Shown here piece after piece: positions 32,861-42,585 of a DNA stretch of 64,000 bases; positions within the stretch are counted from its first letter, which is position 1, and each line of letters begins with the position of its first letter. Source of the DNA: Streptantibioticus parmotrematis (GTDB lineage: Bacteria > Actinomycetota > Actinomycetes > Streptomycetales > Streptomycetaceae); assembly GCF_019890615.1 (NCBI RefSeq), contig NZ_JAINVZ010000002.1:310001-374000 (forward strand), written 5' to 3'. Below the pieces are notes generated by a model. It had not been told where the DNA came from, did not search any database, and saw nothing but the letters and a program-made list of their open reading frames with translations. A program made the position numbers and the translations under genes.

Positions 32861-33591
32861 GCGGCCGGCTCCCGGGTCAGGTCGCGCGAGCGCCCGTCGC
32901 GCACCACGACCTCGCGGTCGGAGTACGCGGCGACCCGCGCCTCATGGGTGACCAGCACGACGGCCGCGCCGGTGTCGCGGGCCGCCGAGGTCAGCAGCCG
33001 CATCACCCGCTCGCCGTTGAGCGAGTCGAGGGCGCCGGTCGGCTCGTCGGCGAAGACCACCCGCGGCTCGGTGACCAGCGCGCGGGCCACCGCGACCCGC
33101 TGGCCCTGGCCGCCGGAGACCTCGCCGGGCCGCTGCCGGGTCACCTCCGCGACCTCCAGGCGCTCCAGCCACTCGGTGGCGCGGCGCTCGGCCTCCTTGC
33201 GCCTGACCCCGCCGAGCCGCAGCGGCAGCGCCACGTTCTCCAGGCAGGTCAGTTCCGGGACGAGCTGGCCGAACTGGAAGACGAAGCCGAACTCGTCGCG
33301 CCGCAGCCTGCTGCGTTCGGCGTCCGGCATCGCCGACAGCTCCCGGTCCCGGTAGCGGACCACACCCGCGTCGGGGCGGACGATCCCGGCCAGGCAGTGC
33401 AGCAGCGTCGACTTGCCGGAGCCGGAGGGGCCCATGACGGCCACGACCTCGCCGGGGGATATGGAGAAGTCCGCCTCGTCGAGCGCGGGGGTGGTGCCGT
33501 AGGTCTTGCGCAGCCCGGTGGCGGTCAGCAGGGGACGCCGCCCGGGTCGCGCGCCGTCGTCCGCGGCCTGGGCGTCGCGTGCCACGCTCAC
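32857..33591 (-). CDS. ABC transporter ATP-binding protein
   Basis: 244 residues from GTG 33591, which overlaps the PadR stop (GTGA) and has AAGGAGG before it; a longer frame upstream is rejected. Walker A GPSGSGKST, Q-loop VFQFGQLVPELT, signature VSGGQGQRVAVARAL, Walker B VVFADEPTGALD and H-loop VTHEARVAAYSD are all present. The FtsE/LolD/MacB subtype matches the FtsX permease encoded next. Middle gene of the PadR-ATPase-permease operon. Confidence 0.95.
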   Translation of the reverse strand: MSVARDAQAADDGARPGRRPLLTATGLRKTYGTTPALDEADFSISPGEVVAVMGPSGSGKSTLLHCLAGIVRPDAGVVRYRDRELSAMPDAERSRLRRDEFGFVFQFGQLVPELTCLENVALPLRLGGVRRKEAERRATEWLERLEVAEVTRQRPGEVSGGQGQRVAVARALVTEPRVVFADEPTGALDSLNGERVMRLLTSAARDTGAAVVLVTHEARVAAYSDREVVVRDGRSRDLTREPAA

Positions 33592-34112
33592 GACCGGACC
33601 TCCTTCGCCAGGTCGTCGAGCCGGGCGGCGGTCAGTTCGAGCCACCGCAGGTCGGCTTCGAGGTGGAACAGCGCGTGGTCGCACACCAGCTGGTCGGCGA
33701 GGTCGCCGTCCGTCTTGCGGCGGGTCAGCTCGCGCATCAGCCGCAGGTGCTCGGAGCGCTGGGAGTCCAGCAGGTCGGCGGCGCTGCGCCCGGTGAGCAG
33801 GGCGAGCACCACCTTCGTGTAGAGGGTGCTGTGCAGGTACGGCTCGGGGCGCTCGGGCCGCGCGAGCCAGTCCTCGACGTCGGTGACGCCCGCGTCGGTG
33901 ACCGCGTACCGCTTGCGCTCGGGACCGCCGCCGGGCTCGATGCCCTCGACCACGACGAGGCCGTTCTTCAGCAGCCGGGCCAGCGTCGAGTAGACCTGGC
34001 CGTAGGCGAGCGGGCGGTCCTGCCCGAAGCGTTCGTCGAAGGCCCGCTTGAGGTCGTAACCGTGGCGTGGCCCCGACTCCAGGAGTCCGAGAAAGGTGTG
34101 GCCGATTGACAT
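33588..34112 (-). CDS. PadR family transcriptional regulator
   Basis: 174 residues. The winged HTH is at the N-terminus (HTFLGLLESGPRHGYDLKRAFDERFGQDRPLAYGQVYSTLARLLKNGLVVVEG) and the C-terminal half is the dimerising PadR/Vir-type helix region. It is the first gene of the operon with the ABC transporter, a common arrangement where the transported compound relieves repression. A perfect inverted repeat 23 bp upstream of its ATG (34135-34151) is a likely operator. Confidence 0.92.
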   Translation of the reverse strand: MSIGHTFLGLLESGPRHGYDLKRAFDERFGQDRPLAYGQVYSTLARLLKNGLVVVEGIEPGGGPERKRYAVTDAGVTDVEDWLARPERPEPYLHSTLYTKVVLALLTGRSAADLLDSQRSEHLRLMRELTRRKTDGDLADQLVCDHALFHLEADLRWLELTAARLDDLAKEVRS

Positions 34113-34134
34113 GCGAGGGACTCTACACCATGCG

Positions 34135-34151
34135 TATACACCGCGTGTATA
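34135..34151. promoter_or_regulatory. Likely PadR operator
   Basis: TATACACCGCGTGTATA is a perfect 7-bp inverted repeat with a 3-bp centre, AT-richer than its surroundings, just upstream of the PadR gene. Its TATACA part may coincide with the -10 box, which suits repression. PadR sites often have this ATGTnn/ACAT-type symmetry with about ten bases between dyad centres of each half. Confidence 0.6.
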
Positions 34152-34317
34152 GGTGCGGAAGCGGCCACGTTCGCCGGTTCGGGGTGGCGCCCGCTTTGGT
34201 TCCCGGCCATCGGCGTGGCCCTTCTCACGTGCCGATATTGTTCGATTTTCGGCAAATAGTGGCAGCTAGTGGTGTTAGGTTCGGCGATCGCGTCTGTTGG
34301 CTGAGGAGAGACGGATC

Positions 34318-36552
34318 GTGCGGACCAGGAACGGGGCCGGCACCGGCGGAAGCCGGGGCGGCAGGGCCAAGGGCAACGGCAGGGGCTGGACCCTGGGCCG
34401 CGTACTGCGCTGGGCGCTGGGCTGCGCCCTCGGCGTGCTGGTGCTCGGCATCGGCGCGTTCGTCGCGCTGTACTTCATGGTCGACGTGCCCGACGCGAAC
34501 GCGGCCGCCACCGCCCAGGCCAACGTCTACAAGACCGCCGACGGCAAGGTGATCGCCCGCACCGGCGAGATCAACCGCGAGAAGGTCCCGCTCAGCCAGA
34601 TACCCGTGGCCGTCCAGCACGACTTCGTGGCCGCCGAGAACAAGACCTTCTACTCGGACAAGGGCGTCGACCTCAAGGGCATGGCCCGCGGCGTCTACAA
34701 CACCCTGTCCGGGCACGGCACCCAGGGCGGCTCGACGATCACCCAGCAGTACGTCAAGAACTACTACCTCGACCAGAACCAGACGATCAGCCGCAAGGCC
34801 AAGGAGCTGATCATCTCGCTCAAGGTCGACCAGGAAGTCAGCAAGTCCGACATCCTCGACGGCTACCTCAACACCGCCTACTTCGGCCGCGGCGCCTACG
34901 GCGTCCAGGCCGCCGCCCAGGCCTACTACGGCGTCGACGTCAGCAAGCTCGACGCCGAGCAGGGCGCCTACCTGGCCTCGCTGGTGCAGGCGCCCAGCCA
35001 GTACGACTGGGCGGTCGCCGGGCCCGAGGGCAAGAAGCTGGTGACCGCCCGCTGGAACTACGTGCTCGACAACATGGTCGGCATGAAGTGGATGGACCCG
35101 GCCGCCCGCGCCAAGGCCACCTTCCCGGTCCCGATCGCCCCCAAGCCGCTGCCCGGACTCACCGGCCAGAGCGGCTACTTCGTCGAACTCGCCGACCACC
35201 AGCTGGAGTCCAGCGGCGCGATCACCGACGCCCAGCTCGCGGCGGGCGGCTGGACCATCACCCTGTCCATCGACCCGTCCAAGCAGCGCGACCTGCAGAA
35301 CGCGGTCAAGACCGAGCTGACCAGCCAGCTCGACCCGAAGGACCGCAAGACCGACGCCGCCGTCCAGCCGGGCGCGGTCTCCGTCGACCCCAAGACCGGC
35401 TACATCGTGGCGCTCTACGGCGGCGCGGGCTACACCGAGCACTACGTCTCCAACGCCACCCGCTCCGACTACCAGGTCGCCTCCACCTTCAAGCCGATCG
35501 CCTTCGCCTCGGCGCTGGAGAACCACGCGACCACCCAGGACGGGCGGCCGATCGACGCCTCCACGATCTACGACGGCACCAGTCGCCGCCCGGTGCAGGG
35601 CGCGTCCGTGCCGTTCGCGCCGCCCAACGAGGACGGCGTCAACTACGGCAACATCACCGTGCAGAAGGCCATGGACGACTCCGTCAACTCGGTCTTCGCC
35701 CAGCTCGCGGTGGACGCCGGTCTCGACAAGGTGGCCAACACCGCGGTCGGCCTCGGCATGCCGTCCAGCACCGAGGGCCTGCGCGACGGGCCGTCGATCG
35801 CGCTCGGCACGATGGGCGCCAGCCCGCTGACCATGGCCGGGATCTACGCCACCTTCGACAACCACGGCCAGAAGGTGACCCCCAGCATCGTCAAGTCGGC
35901 CGTGCGCAACGGCACCCCGGCCCAGCTGTCCAGCCCGATCGGCGGGCAGGCGGTCAGCCGGGCCACCGCCGACGCGGTCACCTCGGTGCTCACCGGCGTG
36001 GTCAACTCCGGCACCGGCTCGGCCGCCCAGCAGAAGAGCGACGTCGCGGGCAAGACCGGCACCTCCGACAGCGACAAGTCGGCCTGGTTCACCGGCTACA
36101 CCCCGGACCTGGTCACCTCGGTCGGCCTGTTCGGCCAGGACGCCAAGACCGGCGCCCAGGTGACCCTGTCCGGCGCGGGCGGCGACGGCCGGGTCAACGG
36201 CGGCACGTTCCCCGCGCAGATCTGGGGCGCCTACACCCAGGCGGCGATCAGCGGCGAGGACGCCGAGCACTTCGACCTCGACACCGACCAGGGCGCGGGC
36301 GTGGTGCCCGACGCGCCGATCCCGTCGCACACGCCGTCCTCCGCGCCGCCGTCCAGCCCCGCCTCCACCGGCCCCTCGGCGCCCACGGTGCCCTCGCACA
36401 CCCCGTCGACGCACCCCAGCGAGCCGCCGGTGCCGTCCCGCTCGCCCAAGCCGCCGGTCAGCCCGAACCCGCCGAACCCGACGACGAGCGGTCAGCCGGT
36501 CGACCCGGGCGGCGGAGGCGACGAGCAGCAGGGCGTACCCGGCTTCGGCTGA
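34318..36552 (+). CDS. Class A penicillin-binding protein (transglycosylase-transpeptidase)
   Basis: 744 residues from GTG 34318, which has GAGGAGAG eight bases upstream; TTG 34297 is a weaker start. One transmembrane helix (GCALGVLVLGIGAFVALYFMV), then a GT51 transglycosylase domain (AAENKTFYSDKGVDLKGMARGVYN; GGSTITQQYVKN; LNTAYFGRGAYGV) and a transpeptidase domain with SxxK STFK at 389-392, SVN at 455-457 and KTGT at 579-582. The first motif has EN where ED is usual. The C-terminus is a long Pro/Ser tail (about residues 665-744). It makes and crosslinks peptidoglycan at the outer face of the membrane. Confidence 0.94.
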   Translation: MRTRNGAGTGGSRGGRAKGNGRGWTLGRVLRWALGCALGVLVLGIGAFVALYFMVDVPDANAAATAQANVYKTADGKVIARTGEINREKVPLSQIPVAVQHDFVAAENKTFYSDKGVDLKGMARGVYNTLSGHGTQGGSTITQQYVKNYYLDQNQTISRKAKELIISLKVDQEVSKSDILDGYLNTAYFGRGAYGVQAAAQAYYGVDVSKLDAEQGAYLASLVQAPSQYDWAVAGPEGKKLVTARWNYVLDNMVGMKWMDPAARAKATFPVPIAPKPLPGLTGQSGYFVELADHQLESSGAITDAQLAAGGWTITLSIDPSKQRDLQNAVKTELTSQLDPKDRKTDAAVQPGAVSVDPKTGYIVALYGGAGYTEHYVSNATRSDYQVASTFKPIAFASALENHATTQDGRPIDASTIYDGTSRRPVQGASVPFAPPNEDGVNYGNITVQKAMDDSVNSVFAQLAVDAGLDKVANTAVGLGMPSSTEGLRDGPSIALGTMGASPLTMAGIYATFDNHGQKVTPSIVKSAVRNGTPAQLSSPIGGQAVSRATADAVTSVLTGVVNSGTGSAAQQKSDVAGKTGTSDSDKSAWFTGYTPDLVTSVGLFGQDAKTGAQVTLSGAGGDGRVNGGTFPAQIWGAYTQAAISGEDAEHFDLDTDQGAGVVPDAPIPSHTPSSAPPSSPASTGPSAPTVPSHTPSTHPSEPPVPSRSPKPPVSPNPPNPTTSGQPVDPGGGGDEQQGVPGFG

Positions 36553-36584
36553 TCAGGCTGATCCGGGACTGATCCGGACGCGAT

Positions 36585-36628
36585 GCAGCCCCGTGGCACG
36601 GAGCGGACGTCTCGTGCCACGGGGCTGC
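36585..36628 (+). terminator. Terminator after the penicillin-binding protein gene
   Basis: Perfect 16-bp stem (36585-36600 with 36613-36628) with a 12-base loop, 33 bp after the stop codon. Confidence 0.75.
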
Positions 36629-36765
36629 GGTCCCTCGGGCGACGAGGACGCGGTGCCGCCCTTACCGGCAGTCAACAGGCGCGCCGCGCCCTCGGCAACA
36701 GGGCACGCCTGCCCGGCGCGGCGGCCGGCACTCCCGGGGGGAACCGTGCCGGCCGCGCACCGCGC

Positions 36766-38784
36766 TCAGGGCAGCGGCAGTTCGAACCAGACCACCTTGC
36801 CCGCGCTCAGCCGGGTGGCCCCCCACCGCTGGGCCAGCCGGTGGACGAGGAAGAGCCCGCGCCCGTTCTCGTCCTGGGTCCCGGCGTGCCGCATCCGGGG
36901 CAGCTGCGGCGCGTCGTCGCCGACCTCGCAGCGCAGCACGTCGGTACGGAGCAGCCGCAGCGTGATGGGGCGTCCCGCGTACCGCACCGCGTTGGTCACG
37001 ACCTCGCTGACCAGCAGTTCCACCGAGTCCGCCAGGTCGTCCAGGTCCCAGCGGCGCAGCGCCCTGCGCACCAGGCGGCGGGCCCGGCCCGCGGTCTGCG
37101 GATGCGGTTCGAGGAACCAGTAGGCGACGTCGCTGGGCGCGATGCCGTCGAAGCGGGCGGCCAGCAACGCGATGTCGTCGTCCCGGTCGCCGGGCCCGAG
37201 GATGTCCAGCACCTCGTCGCACAGCGGTTCCAGGGGCGGCGGGCAGACGATCGAGCCGACCGCGCCCAGCCGCTCGCGGAGCCGTTCGATCCCGGACCAC
37301 ACGTCCCGGGTACGCGACTCCACCAGGCCATCGGTGTACAGAAGTAAGGTCGCGTCCGCGGGCGCGGGCAGCTCGACCGCCTCGAACGGCACGCCGCCCA
37401 CCCCGATCGGGGCGCCCTCGGGCACCTTGAGCACTTCGGTGCGCCCGTTCGCGTGCAGCATCACGGGCGGCGGATGCCCGGCGTTGGCCACGACCAGCCG
37501 GTGCGCTATCGGGTCGTAGACCGCGTAGACGCAGGTCGCCATGCGGTCGTGGCCGAGGCGCTGGGCCTGCTCGTCCAGGTGGTACAGGACCTCCTGCGGC
37601 GGCAGGTCGAGCCCGGCCAGCGTCTGCACCGTGGTGCGCAACTGGCCCATGATCGCGGCCGACTGCATGGAGTGACCCATCACGTCGCCGACCACCAGCG
37701 CCACCCGGCTGCCCGGCAGCGGGATCGCGTCGTACCAGTCGCCGCCGACCCGCGCGGTCTCCGCCGCGGGCAGATAGCGGCTGGCCAGCCGCACGCCGGT
37801 GGGCTGCGGCAGCGAGTCGGGCAGCATCGCGCGCTGCAACTGGTCGGCGATGTACGCCTCGCGGCCGTAGAGCACCGCCTTGTCCACGCCGAGCGCGGTG
37901 TGGGTGGCCAGCTGAGCGGCGATCAGCAGGTCGTCCGGTTCGAACGCGGGCCGGTCCGGGCGGCGCAGCAGCACCGCCGCGCCGATCACCCGGCGCCGGC
38001 CGCGCAGCGGGGCCAGCACGGCCCGCCGCCCGGTGGGCACCTCGCAGTCGACGAGTTCGGCGAGCGCCTGCTCGACCTGCTCGGTCTCCGCGAACAACGG
38101 CCGCACCCCGCGCAGCACCTCCGCCAGCGGACCGTCCATCCGCACCCGGGTGGTCTCCGCGGCGGCGCTCACCTCCGGCGCGGGCACCAGCGGCAGGCGC
38201 GGGCCGAGCGTGCCCTCGGTGTCGGCGTCCTCCGGGATGCGGTCGGTCCTGCGCAGCCGCAGCACCAGCGGCTCCACCGGCCGTTCGTCGCCCACCGGCA
38301 GCGGATCACGCAGGTAGACCAGGATCGCGTCGGCGAAGGTCGGCACCACCGAGCGGCACAGGCCCAGCACGATCTCGTCCAGGTCGAGGCCGCGGGCGAT
38401 CCGCCGGGTGGCGGCGCCCACGTACCGCAGCCGTCCGGTCTCCGGCTCGGCCGGTCCCGCGTGCGCCCCGCCGGAAGCCCTCACGGGCTGGGAGGCGGGC
38501 GCAGGCCCGGGCACGGAAGCGGGCTCCCGCGGCGGCTGTTCACGCGGTCGCGGCGGGCGGGCCGCCGGGCCGTCCTGGGTGGTGGCCCGCACCCGGTGCT
38601 CCCCGGGCCCCTCGCCGGGTCCGGCACCGGCCGCGGTCCGCGACCCCGGCCGGGATCCGCCGCGGGGGTCCGCGGGCACGCCCGCATCGCCGCCGCTGGC
38701 GCCCGGCTCGTGCGGGCGCGCGGCGGCACCGCTGGACGCGCTTATCTCCTCGGCCGCCCGCCGAGGGGCGCGGTGCTCCGTCAC
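36766..38784 (-). CDS. GAF-SpoIIE phosphatase with HATPase (RsbW-like) domain
   Basis: 672 residues from GTG 38784; the open frame continues upstream only by overlapping the methyltransferase gene antisense to its codons. Residues 1-120 are low complexity. A GAF-like sensor follows (ETGRLRYVGAATRRIARGLDLDEIVLGL ... RRAVLAPLRGRRRVIGAAVLLRR). The PP2C/SpoIIE phosphatase has GGDWYDA near 346, GDVMGHS and LLLYTDGLVE. The C-terminal HATPase_c (SVELLVSEVVTNAVRYAG ... GRGLFLVHRLAQRWG) is of the anti-sigma RsbW type. It likely resets an anti-anti-sigma factor in a stress or development pathway; no sigma factor is near. Confidence 0.92.
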   Translation of the reverse strand: MTEHRAPRRAAEEISASSGAAARPHEPGASGGDAGVPADPRGGSRPGSRTAAGAGPGEGPGEHRVRATTQDGPAARPPRPREQPPREPASVPGPAPASQPVRASGGAHAGPAEPETGRLRYVGAATRRIARGLDLDEIVLGLCRSVVPTFADAILVYLRDPLPVGDERPVEPLVLRLRRTDRIPEDADTEGTLGPRLPLVPAPEVSAAAETTRVRMDGPLAEVLRGVRPLFAETEQVEQALAELVDCEVPTGRRAVLAPLRGRRRVIGAAVLLRRPDRPAFEPDDLLIAAQLATHTALGVDKAVLYGREAYIADQLQRAMLPDSLPQPTGVRLASRYLPAAETARVGGDWYDAIPLPGSRVALVVGDVMGHSMQSAAIMGQLRTTVQTLAGLDLPPQEVLYHLDEQAQRLGHDRMATCVYAVYDPIAHRLVVANAGHPPPVMLHANGRTEVLKVPEGAPIGVGGVPFEAVELPAPADATLLLYTDGLVESRTRDVWSGIERLRERLGAVGSIVCPPPLEPLCDEVLDILGPGDRDDDIALLAARFDGIAPSDVAYWFLEPHPQTAGRARRLVRRALRRWDLDDLADSVELLVSEVVTNAVRYAGRPITLRLLRTDVLRCEVGDDAPQLPRMRHAGTQDENGRGLFLVHRLAQRWGATRLSAGKVVWFELPLP

Positions 38785-38836
38785 GCTAGGGGTTCCATCC
38801 GTCCGTCCGTGCGCCGCAGGCAACCTGCGCAACCGT

Positions 38837-39529
38837 TCAGGTGAGCCGCCGGCAGTGCAGGAAGAGCTGCTCCTCCGGCGGCACATCGGTGCTCGCCGGG
38901 GCGTACGAGTACGAGGACTCCTCGACGATCTCGAAGCCCGCGTCACACACGACCCGTCGCAAATCGTCCCGCAAGTATCCAGATACCCGGATCGTGTGAC
39001 CGAGGAACGGAATGGCGAAATCATCCACGTCCGCTTCCACCATGGAAAGCGCCAGCAACCCTGACGGCACCAGGAGTTCACGCACCGTCGCGAGCGCCAG
39101 CGGGATCTCCGCGCGCGGCAGCATCAGCAGCGAGAAGAACGCGGTGGCGCCGTCGTAGCGCCCCTTGCCGCCCGCCACCGTCTCGCCCGGGCCGCCCGGT
39201 CGCAGGTCCGCGATGTCCATCTGGTGGAAGACCGCGTCCGGCACCCGCTCACGGGCCAGCGAGACCATCTTGGACGACAGGTCGATGCCGACCACCTTGT
39301 GGCCCGCGTCGCTGAGTTGACGCGTCGTCGGCACACCGCTGCCGCAGCCGAGGTCGATCACGCGCGACCCGGCCGGCAGGGACCCGGCGAGCCAGGCGCC
39401 CGCCGCGAGTTGTCCCTCCTTGTGCGGGAAGGCGTCGTCGTACCGGTCGCCTATGGCGTCGAACGCCTCGGCCTGGCCGGTGCGGTCCGGCACTCCGTAC
39501 TCGTAGCCGTCGCTTCCCACGGACTCCAC
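38837..39529 (-). CDS. Class I SAM-dependent methyltransferase
   Basis: 230 residues. SAM motif I is VIDLGCGSGVPTTRQL, followed by VVGIDLSSKMVSLARERVPDAVFHQMDIADL (acidic ribose contact and motif II) and FFSLLMLPRAEIPLALATVRELLVPSGLLALSMVE. The acceptor is unknown. It ends 53 bp before the SpoIIE-type gene and is likely cotranscribed with it, a pairing conserved in streptomycetes as I recall it. ATG 39529 is the only good start ahead of motif I. Confidence 0.9.
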   Translation of the reverse strand: MESVGSDGYEYGVPDRTGQAEAFDAIGDRYDDAFPHKEGQLAAGAWLAGSLPAGSRVIDLGCGSGVPTTRQLSDAGHKVVGIDLSSKMVSLARERVPDAVFHQMDIADLRPGGPGETVAGGKGRYDGATAFFSLLMLPRAEIPLALATVRELLVPSGLLALSMVEADVDDFAIPFLGHTIRVSGYLRDDLRRVVCDAGFEIVEESSYSYAPASTDVPPEEQLFLHCRRLT

Positions 39530-39639
39530 GGGCTCCCTGGCTCCTCTGGTCGGCCTGACTGAGCGTCAAGCCTTGGTCGCTGCTTGCTTTTTCGGCGATG
39601 CCGCGAAGGACGATCCTACGTACCCGGGGGAGGGTGGTA

Positions 39640-40332
39640 TCAAGGGGCTCGGGGAATTAGCCGGTCCCAGTCGTCCGGGAGAGTGGGCACCGTCCAGGAC
39701 GGATCGGGCCGCCACGCGGGCCAGTCGTCGCGGAACGGCGGCCCCCACTCCTCGATCACCGAAACCGCCCGAGCGCCCGCTTCCCGCACGCTTTCCGCCA
39801 GTTCCGGGCCGACCCATCCGTCGGCCTGCGCCTGGGTGAACTCGTCCACGTCGAGCCACCTCCAACTGCCGTCCGGATTGACCGCGATGTCCAGGAAGTG
39901 GTCCTGTGAATCGACACCACCCGACCAACGGCGATGCGGCGCCTCCAGGTTGACGTACCAGTTCTTGAACCGCCACTCGGGTCGCCAGAACAACCACACC
40001 GACCACGGATCGCCCGGCCGCGCCAGCTTCAGCACCCCGGTGCCCCACCAGCGTTCCACCGTGGTCGTCCTCGGCTTGCGGTAACGGGTGCGCAGCGGCT
40101 CGCGGTGCACGGGCGTGCCGTCGGCCAGCACCGGCTTGACGCACCGGGTCCCCGGCGCCATCCACACCGCGAGCAGCTCCGCGTCGTCGCGCACCACGGT
40201 CACCGGCCGGGCGATGTGCACCTGGTCGCCGTACCGCTCGCCGTTGCCCCGGTAGCGCCACAGGATGTGCGTGCCCGGCTCCCAGCGGGCGACGTCGTGC
40301 GGGCCGGTCAGGGCGTGAGCGTCGGCTGTCAT
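39640..40332 (-). CDS. DUF402 domain protein
   Basis: 230 residues. The DUF402 core is at about residues 60-215: WMAPGTRCVKPVLADGTPVHREPLRTRYRKPRTTTVERWWGTGVLKLARPGDPWSVWLFW ... FKNWYVNLEAPHRRWSGGVDSQDHFLDIAVNPDGSWRWLDVDEF. Structured relatives bind divalent metals and hydrolyse nucleoside diphosphates; the Tyr-Val-Asn, Asp-His and Asp-Glu residues that bind metal are present (YVNLE, DSQDHFLD, DVDEF). The physiological role in streptomycetes is not settled. Confidence 0.87.
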   Translation of the reverse strand: MTADAHALTGPHDVARWEPGTHILWRYRGNGERYGDQVHIARPVTVVRDDAELLAVWMAPGTRCVKPVLADGTPVHREPLRTRYRKPRTTTVERWWGTGVLKLARPGDPWSVWLFWRPEWRFKNWYVNLEAPHRRWSGGVDSQDHFLDIAVNPDGSWRWLDVDEFTQAQADGWVGPELAESVREAGARAVSVIEEWGPPFRDDWPAWRPDPSWTVPTLPDDWDRLIPRAP

Positions 40333-40344
40333 GCACGGATCCTA

Positions 40345-40378
40345 CGGAAGCCGGGCCGCGCGTGCGGCCCGGCTTCCG
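40345..40378 (-). terminator. Terminator after fumC
   Basis: Perfect 15-bp stem (40345-40359 with 40364-40378), GCGT loop, immediately downstream of fumC on the minus strand. Confidence 0.7.
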
Positions 40379-40391
40379 GGTGCCCGCACGG

Positions 40392-41798
40392 CTACGGGTG
40401 GGTCATCCGCAGCACGTCCAGCGCCTCGTCCAGCTGCTCGCGGGTCAGCTTGCCCTGCTCCACGTAGCCGCGTTCCTCGACGACCTCGCGGATCGTCTTG
40501 CGCTCCGCCAGCGACTGCTTGGCGACCTTGGCCGCCTCCTCGTAGCCGATGTACCGGTTGAGCGGGGTGACGACGGACGTCGAGGACTCCGCGTACTGCC
40601 GGGCCCGCTCCACGTTGGCCGTGATGCCGTCCACCGTGCGGTCGGCGAGCAGCCGGGAGACCGAGGCCAGCAACCCGGCCGACTCCAGGACGCTGTCCGC
40701 GATGACCGGGAGCATCACGTTCAGCTCGAAGTTGCCCGCGGCGCCCGCCCACGCGATCGTCGCGTCGTTGCCGACCACCCGTGCGGCGACCTGCGCCACC
40801 GCCTCGGGAATCACCGGGTTGACCTTCCCCGGCATGATCGATGAGCCGGGCTGGAGATCGGGCAGCGTGATCTCGGCGAGCCCGGCGCGCGGGCCCGAGC
40901 CCATCCAGCGCAGGTCGTTGACGATCTTCGTCAGGCCGACCGCGATCGTCCGCAGCTGCCCGGAGGTCTCCACCACGCCGTCCCGCGCGCCCTGCGCCTC
41001 GAAGTGGTCGCGGGCCTCGGTCAGCGGCAGCCCGGTGGTGCGGGTCAGCTCCTCGATGACGCGGGCGGCGAACCCGGGCGGGGTGTTGATGCCGGTGCCG
41101 ACCGCGGTGCCGCCCAGCGGCAGTTCCGCCAGCCGCGGCAGCGAGGCGCGCAGCCGCTCGACGCCGTAGCGCACCTGGGCCGCGTAGCCGCCGAACTCCT
41201 GGCCCAGCGTGACGGGGGTGGCGTCCATCAGGTGGGTGCGGCCGGACTTCACCACGTCCGCGAACTCCCGCGCCTTGCGCTCCAGCGAGGCGGCCAGGTG
41301 CTCCAGCGCGGGGATCAGGTCGTGCACGACGGCGGCGGTGGCCGCGATGTGCAGGGAGGAGGGGAAGACGTCGTTGGACGACTGGCTGGCGTTGACGTCG
41401 TCGTTGGGGTGCACGCCGCGGCCCAGCCGCTCGCTCGCCAGCGTGGCGACGACCTCGTTGGCGTTCATGTTGGACGAGGTGCCGGAGCCGGTCTGGAAGA
41501 CGTCGATGGGGAAGTGCGCGTCCCACCGCCCCTCGGCGACCTCCTCGGCGGCCCGCTCGATCGCCTCGGCGACCGCCTTGTCGACCACGCCCAGCTCGGC
41601 GTTGACCCGGGCGGCGGCGGCCTTGATCCGCCCCAGCGCCTCGATGTGCGCCCGCCGCAGCGTCCGCCCCGACACGGGGAAGTTCTCCACGGCCCGCTGC
41701 GTCTGCGCCCGCCACTTGGCCTCGGCCGGCACCCGCACCTCCCCCATGGAGTCGTGCTCGACCCGAAACCCGCCCGCGTTCACGTTGTCGTCGCTCAT
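40392..41798 (-). CDS. fumC: Class II fumarate hydratase
   Basis: 468 residues. Fumarase/aspartase superfamily signature [17 protein letters not shown], substrate loops [16 protein letters not shown] and [14 protein letters not shown], and the [16 protein letters not shown] region define a class II, iron-independent fumarase rather than argininosuccinate lyase or aspartase. It interconverts fumarate and malate in the TCA cycle. ATG 41798 is followed at once by a typical leader and then [25 protein letters not shown] class I fumarase lies 850 bp upstream on the same strand. Confidence 0.96.
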   Translation of the reverse strand: MSDDNVNAGGFRVEHDSMGEVRVPAEAKWRAQTQRAVENFPVSGRTLRRAHIEALGRIKAAAARVNAELGVVDKAVAEAIERAAEEVAEGRWDAHFPIDVFQTGSGTSSNMNANEVVATLASERLGRGVHPNDDVNASQSSNDVFPSSLHIAATAAVVHDLIPALEHLAASLERKAREFADVVKSGRTHLMDATPVTLGQEFGGYAAQVRYGVERLRASLPRLAELPLGGTAVGTGINTPPGFAARVIEELTRTTGLPLTEARDHFEAQGARDGVVETSGQLRTIAVGLTKIVNDLRWMGSGPRAGLAEITLPDLQPGSSIMPGKVNPVIPEAVAQVAARVVGNDATIAWAGAAGNFELNVMLPVIADSVLESAGLLASVSRLLADRTVDGITANVERARQYAESSTSVVTPLNRYIGYEEAAKVAKQSLAERKTIREVVEERGYVEQGKLTREQLDEALDVLRMTHP

Positions 41799-41881
41799 GC
41801 TTATGACAGTGCCCGCGACGGGCGATCTGTTCCCGGCGACCTCGATGGTCTCAACCCCGCGGAGGATCGGTCGCGGCCGCG

Positions 41882-42304
41882 TCAGACCTTTCTGACGACG
41901 ATGCGGTCCGGAAGCAACTTCTCCAGATCGTCCACGTCGGAGGTGAAGACGGTGACCTGGCCTCGCTGCGAGAGCGCGACGACGGCGAGCATGGCGTCGA
42001 TCGCGTACTTGTGACCGTGCAGGTTCGTGTCGCCCAACAGCCGACGGGCCCTTCGGGCCTCCTCCTTGCCCAAGCCGGCCACCTTGACGCGCGAGAGCAC
42101 CCAGTCCCAGCGCTGTTCCGTGGTCCTGCCGTCGTACGCCTCGACCAGCGTCATGGGGGAGGTGACGACGTCAGCCTCTCCCCGTGCGGCGAGGTCGAGC
42201 CAGGCGATCATCGAGCGATCTCCGCGGACAGCGAGCGACAGCGCCTCGCAGTCCAGCACGAAGACGCGAAGCGGCTTCGCCTCGCGGTCACGCTTCGGGG
42301 TCAC
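41882..42304 (-). CDS. PIN-domain toxin-like ribonuclease (VapC type)
   Basis: 140 residues from GTG 42304, which overlaps the antitoxin stop (GTGA). The PIN domain keeps its acidic residues: Asp in [13 protein letters not shown], Glu in [11 protein letters not shown], Asp in [15 protein letters not shown] and Asp in [15 protein letters not shown]. VapC-type toxins cleave tRNA or rRNA when freed from the antitoxin. The longer open frame upstream runs through the antitoxin gene and is rejected. It sits between two fumarase genes. Confidence 0.85.
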   Translation of the reverse strand: MTPKRDREAKPLRVFVLDCEALSLAVRGDRSMIAWLDLAARGEADVVTSPMTLVEAYDGRTTEQRWDWVLSRVKVAGLGKEEARRARRLLGDTNLHGHKYAIDAMLAVVALSQRGQVTVFTSDVDDLEKLLPDRIVVRKV

Positions 42305-42576
42305 GCGGCCTCGCCGGCACGCTTGGCGGCGGCCTGGCGGCGCTCGTGCTCGGCGTCCAGGTCGTCCAGCGCGCCGTACGCTGCCGAGCGCTCGGAGTCG
42401 GTGACCGGCCCGTGTTCCTCCTCCAGCCACCGCACCAGCTCCAGGAGCCGGTCCCGGTCACGCTTCGAGCGCAGCGCCTCGGTGACGTAGGCAGAGATGC
42501 CTCGTTCGTCCGCCTCGGCCCGGATCTCGTCGAGGAGGTCCTCCGGGATGGTCACGGTCACTTTCCTGGTAGCCAT
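42301..42576 (-). CDS. Ribbon-helix-helix antitoxin
   Basis: 91 residues from ATG 42576 (ATG 42588 adds four). The N-terminus is a ribbon-helix-helix DNA-binding fold (MATRKVTVTIPEDLLDEIRAEADERGISAYVTEALRSKRDRDRL), and the remainder is a charged helical toxin-binding tail. It should neutralise the PIN toxin and repress the operon. No ribosome site is visible before either ATG, so the transcript may be leaderless. A palindrome (42586-42600) overlaps the start region. Confidence 0.83.
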   Translation of the reverse strand: MATRKVTVTIPEDLLDEIRAEADERGISAYVTEALRSKRDRDRLLELVRWLEEEHGPVTDSERSAAYGALDDLDAEHERRQAAAKRAGEAA

Positions 42577-42585
42577 ACAGTGGAC

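Noticed and set aside
36766-39081. 771-residue version of the SpoIIE-type protein
   Set aside because: The extra 99 residues read through the methyltransferase gene region in another frame and have no family similarity; GTG 38784 is preferred.
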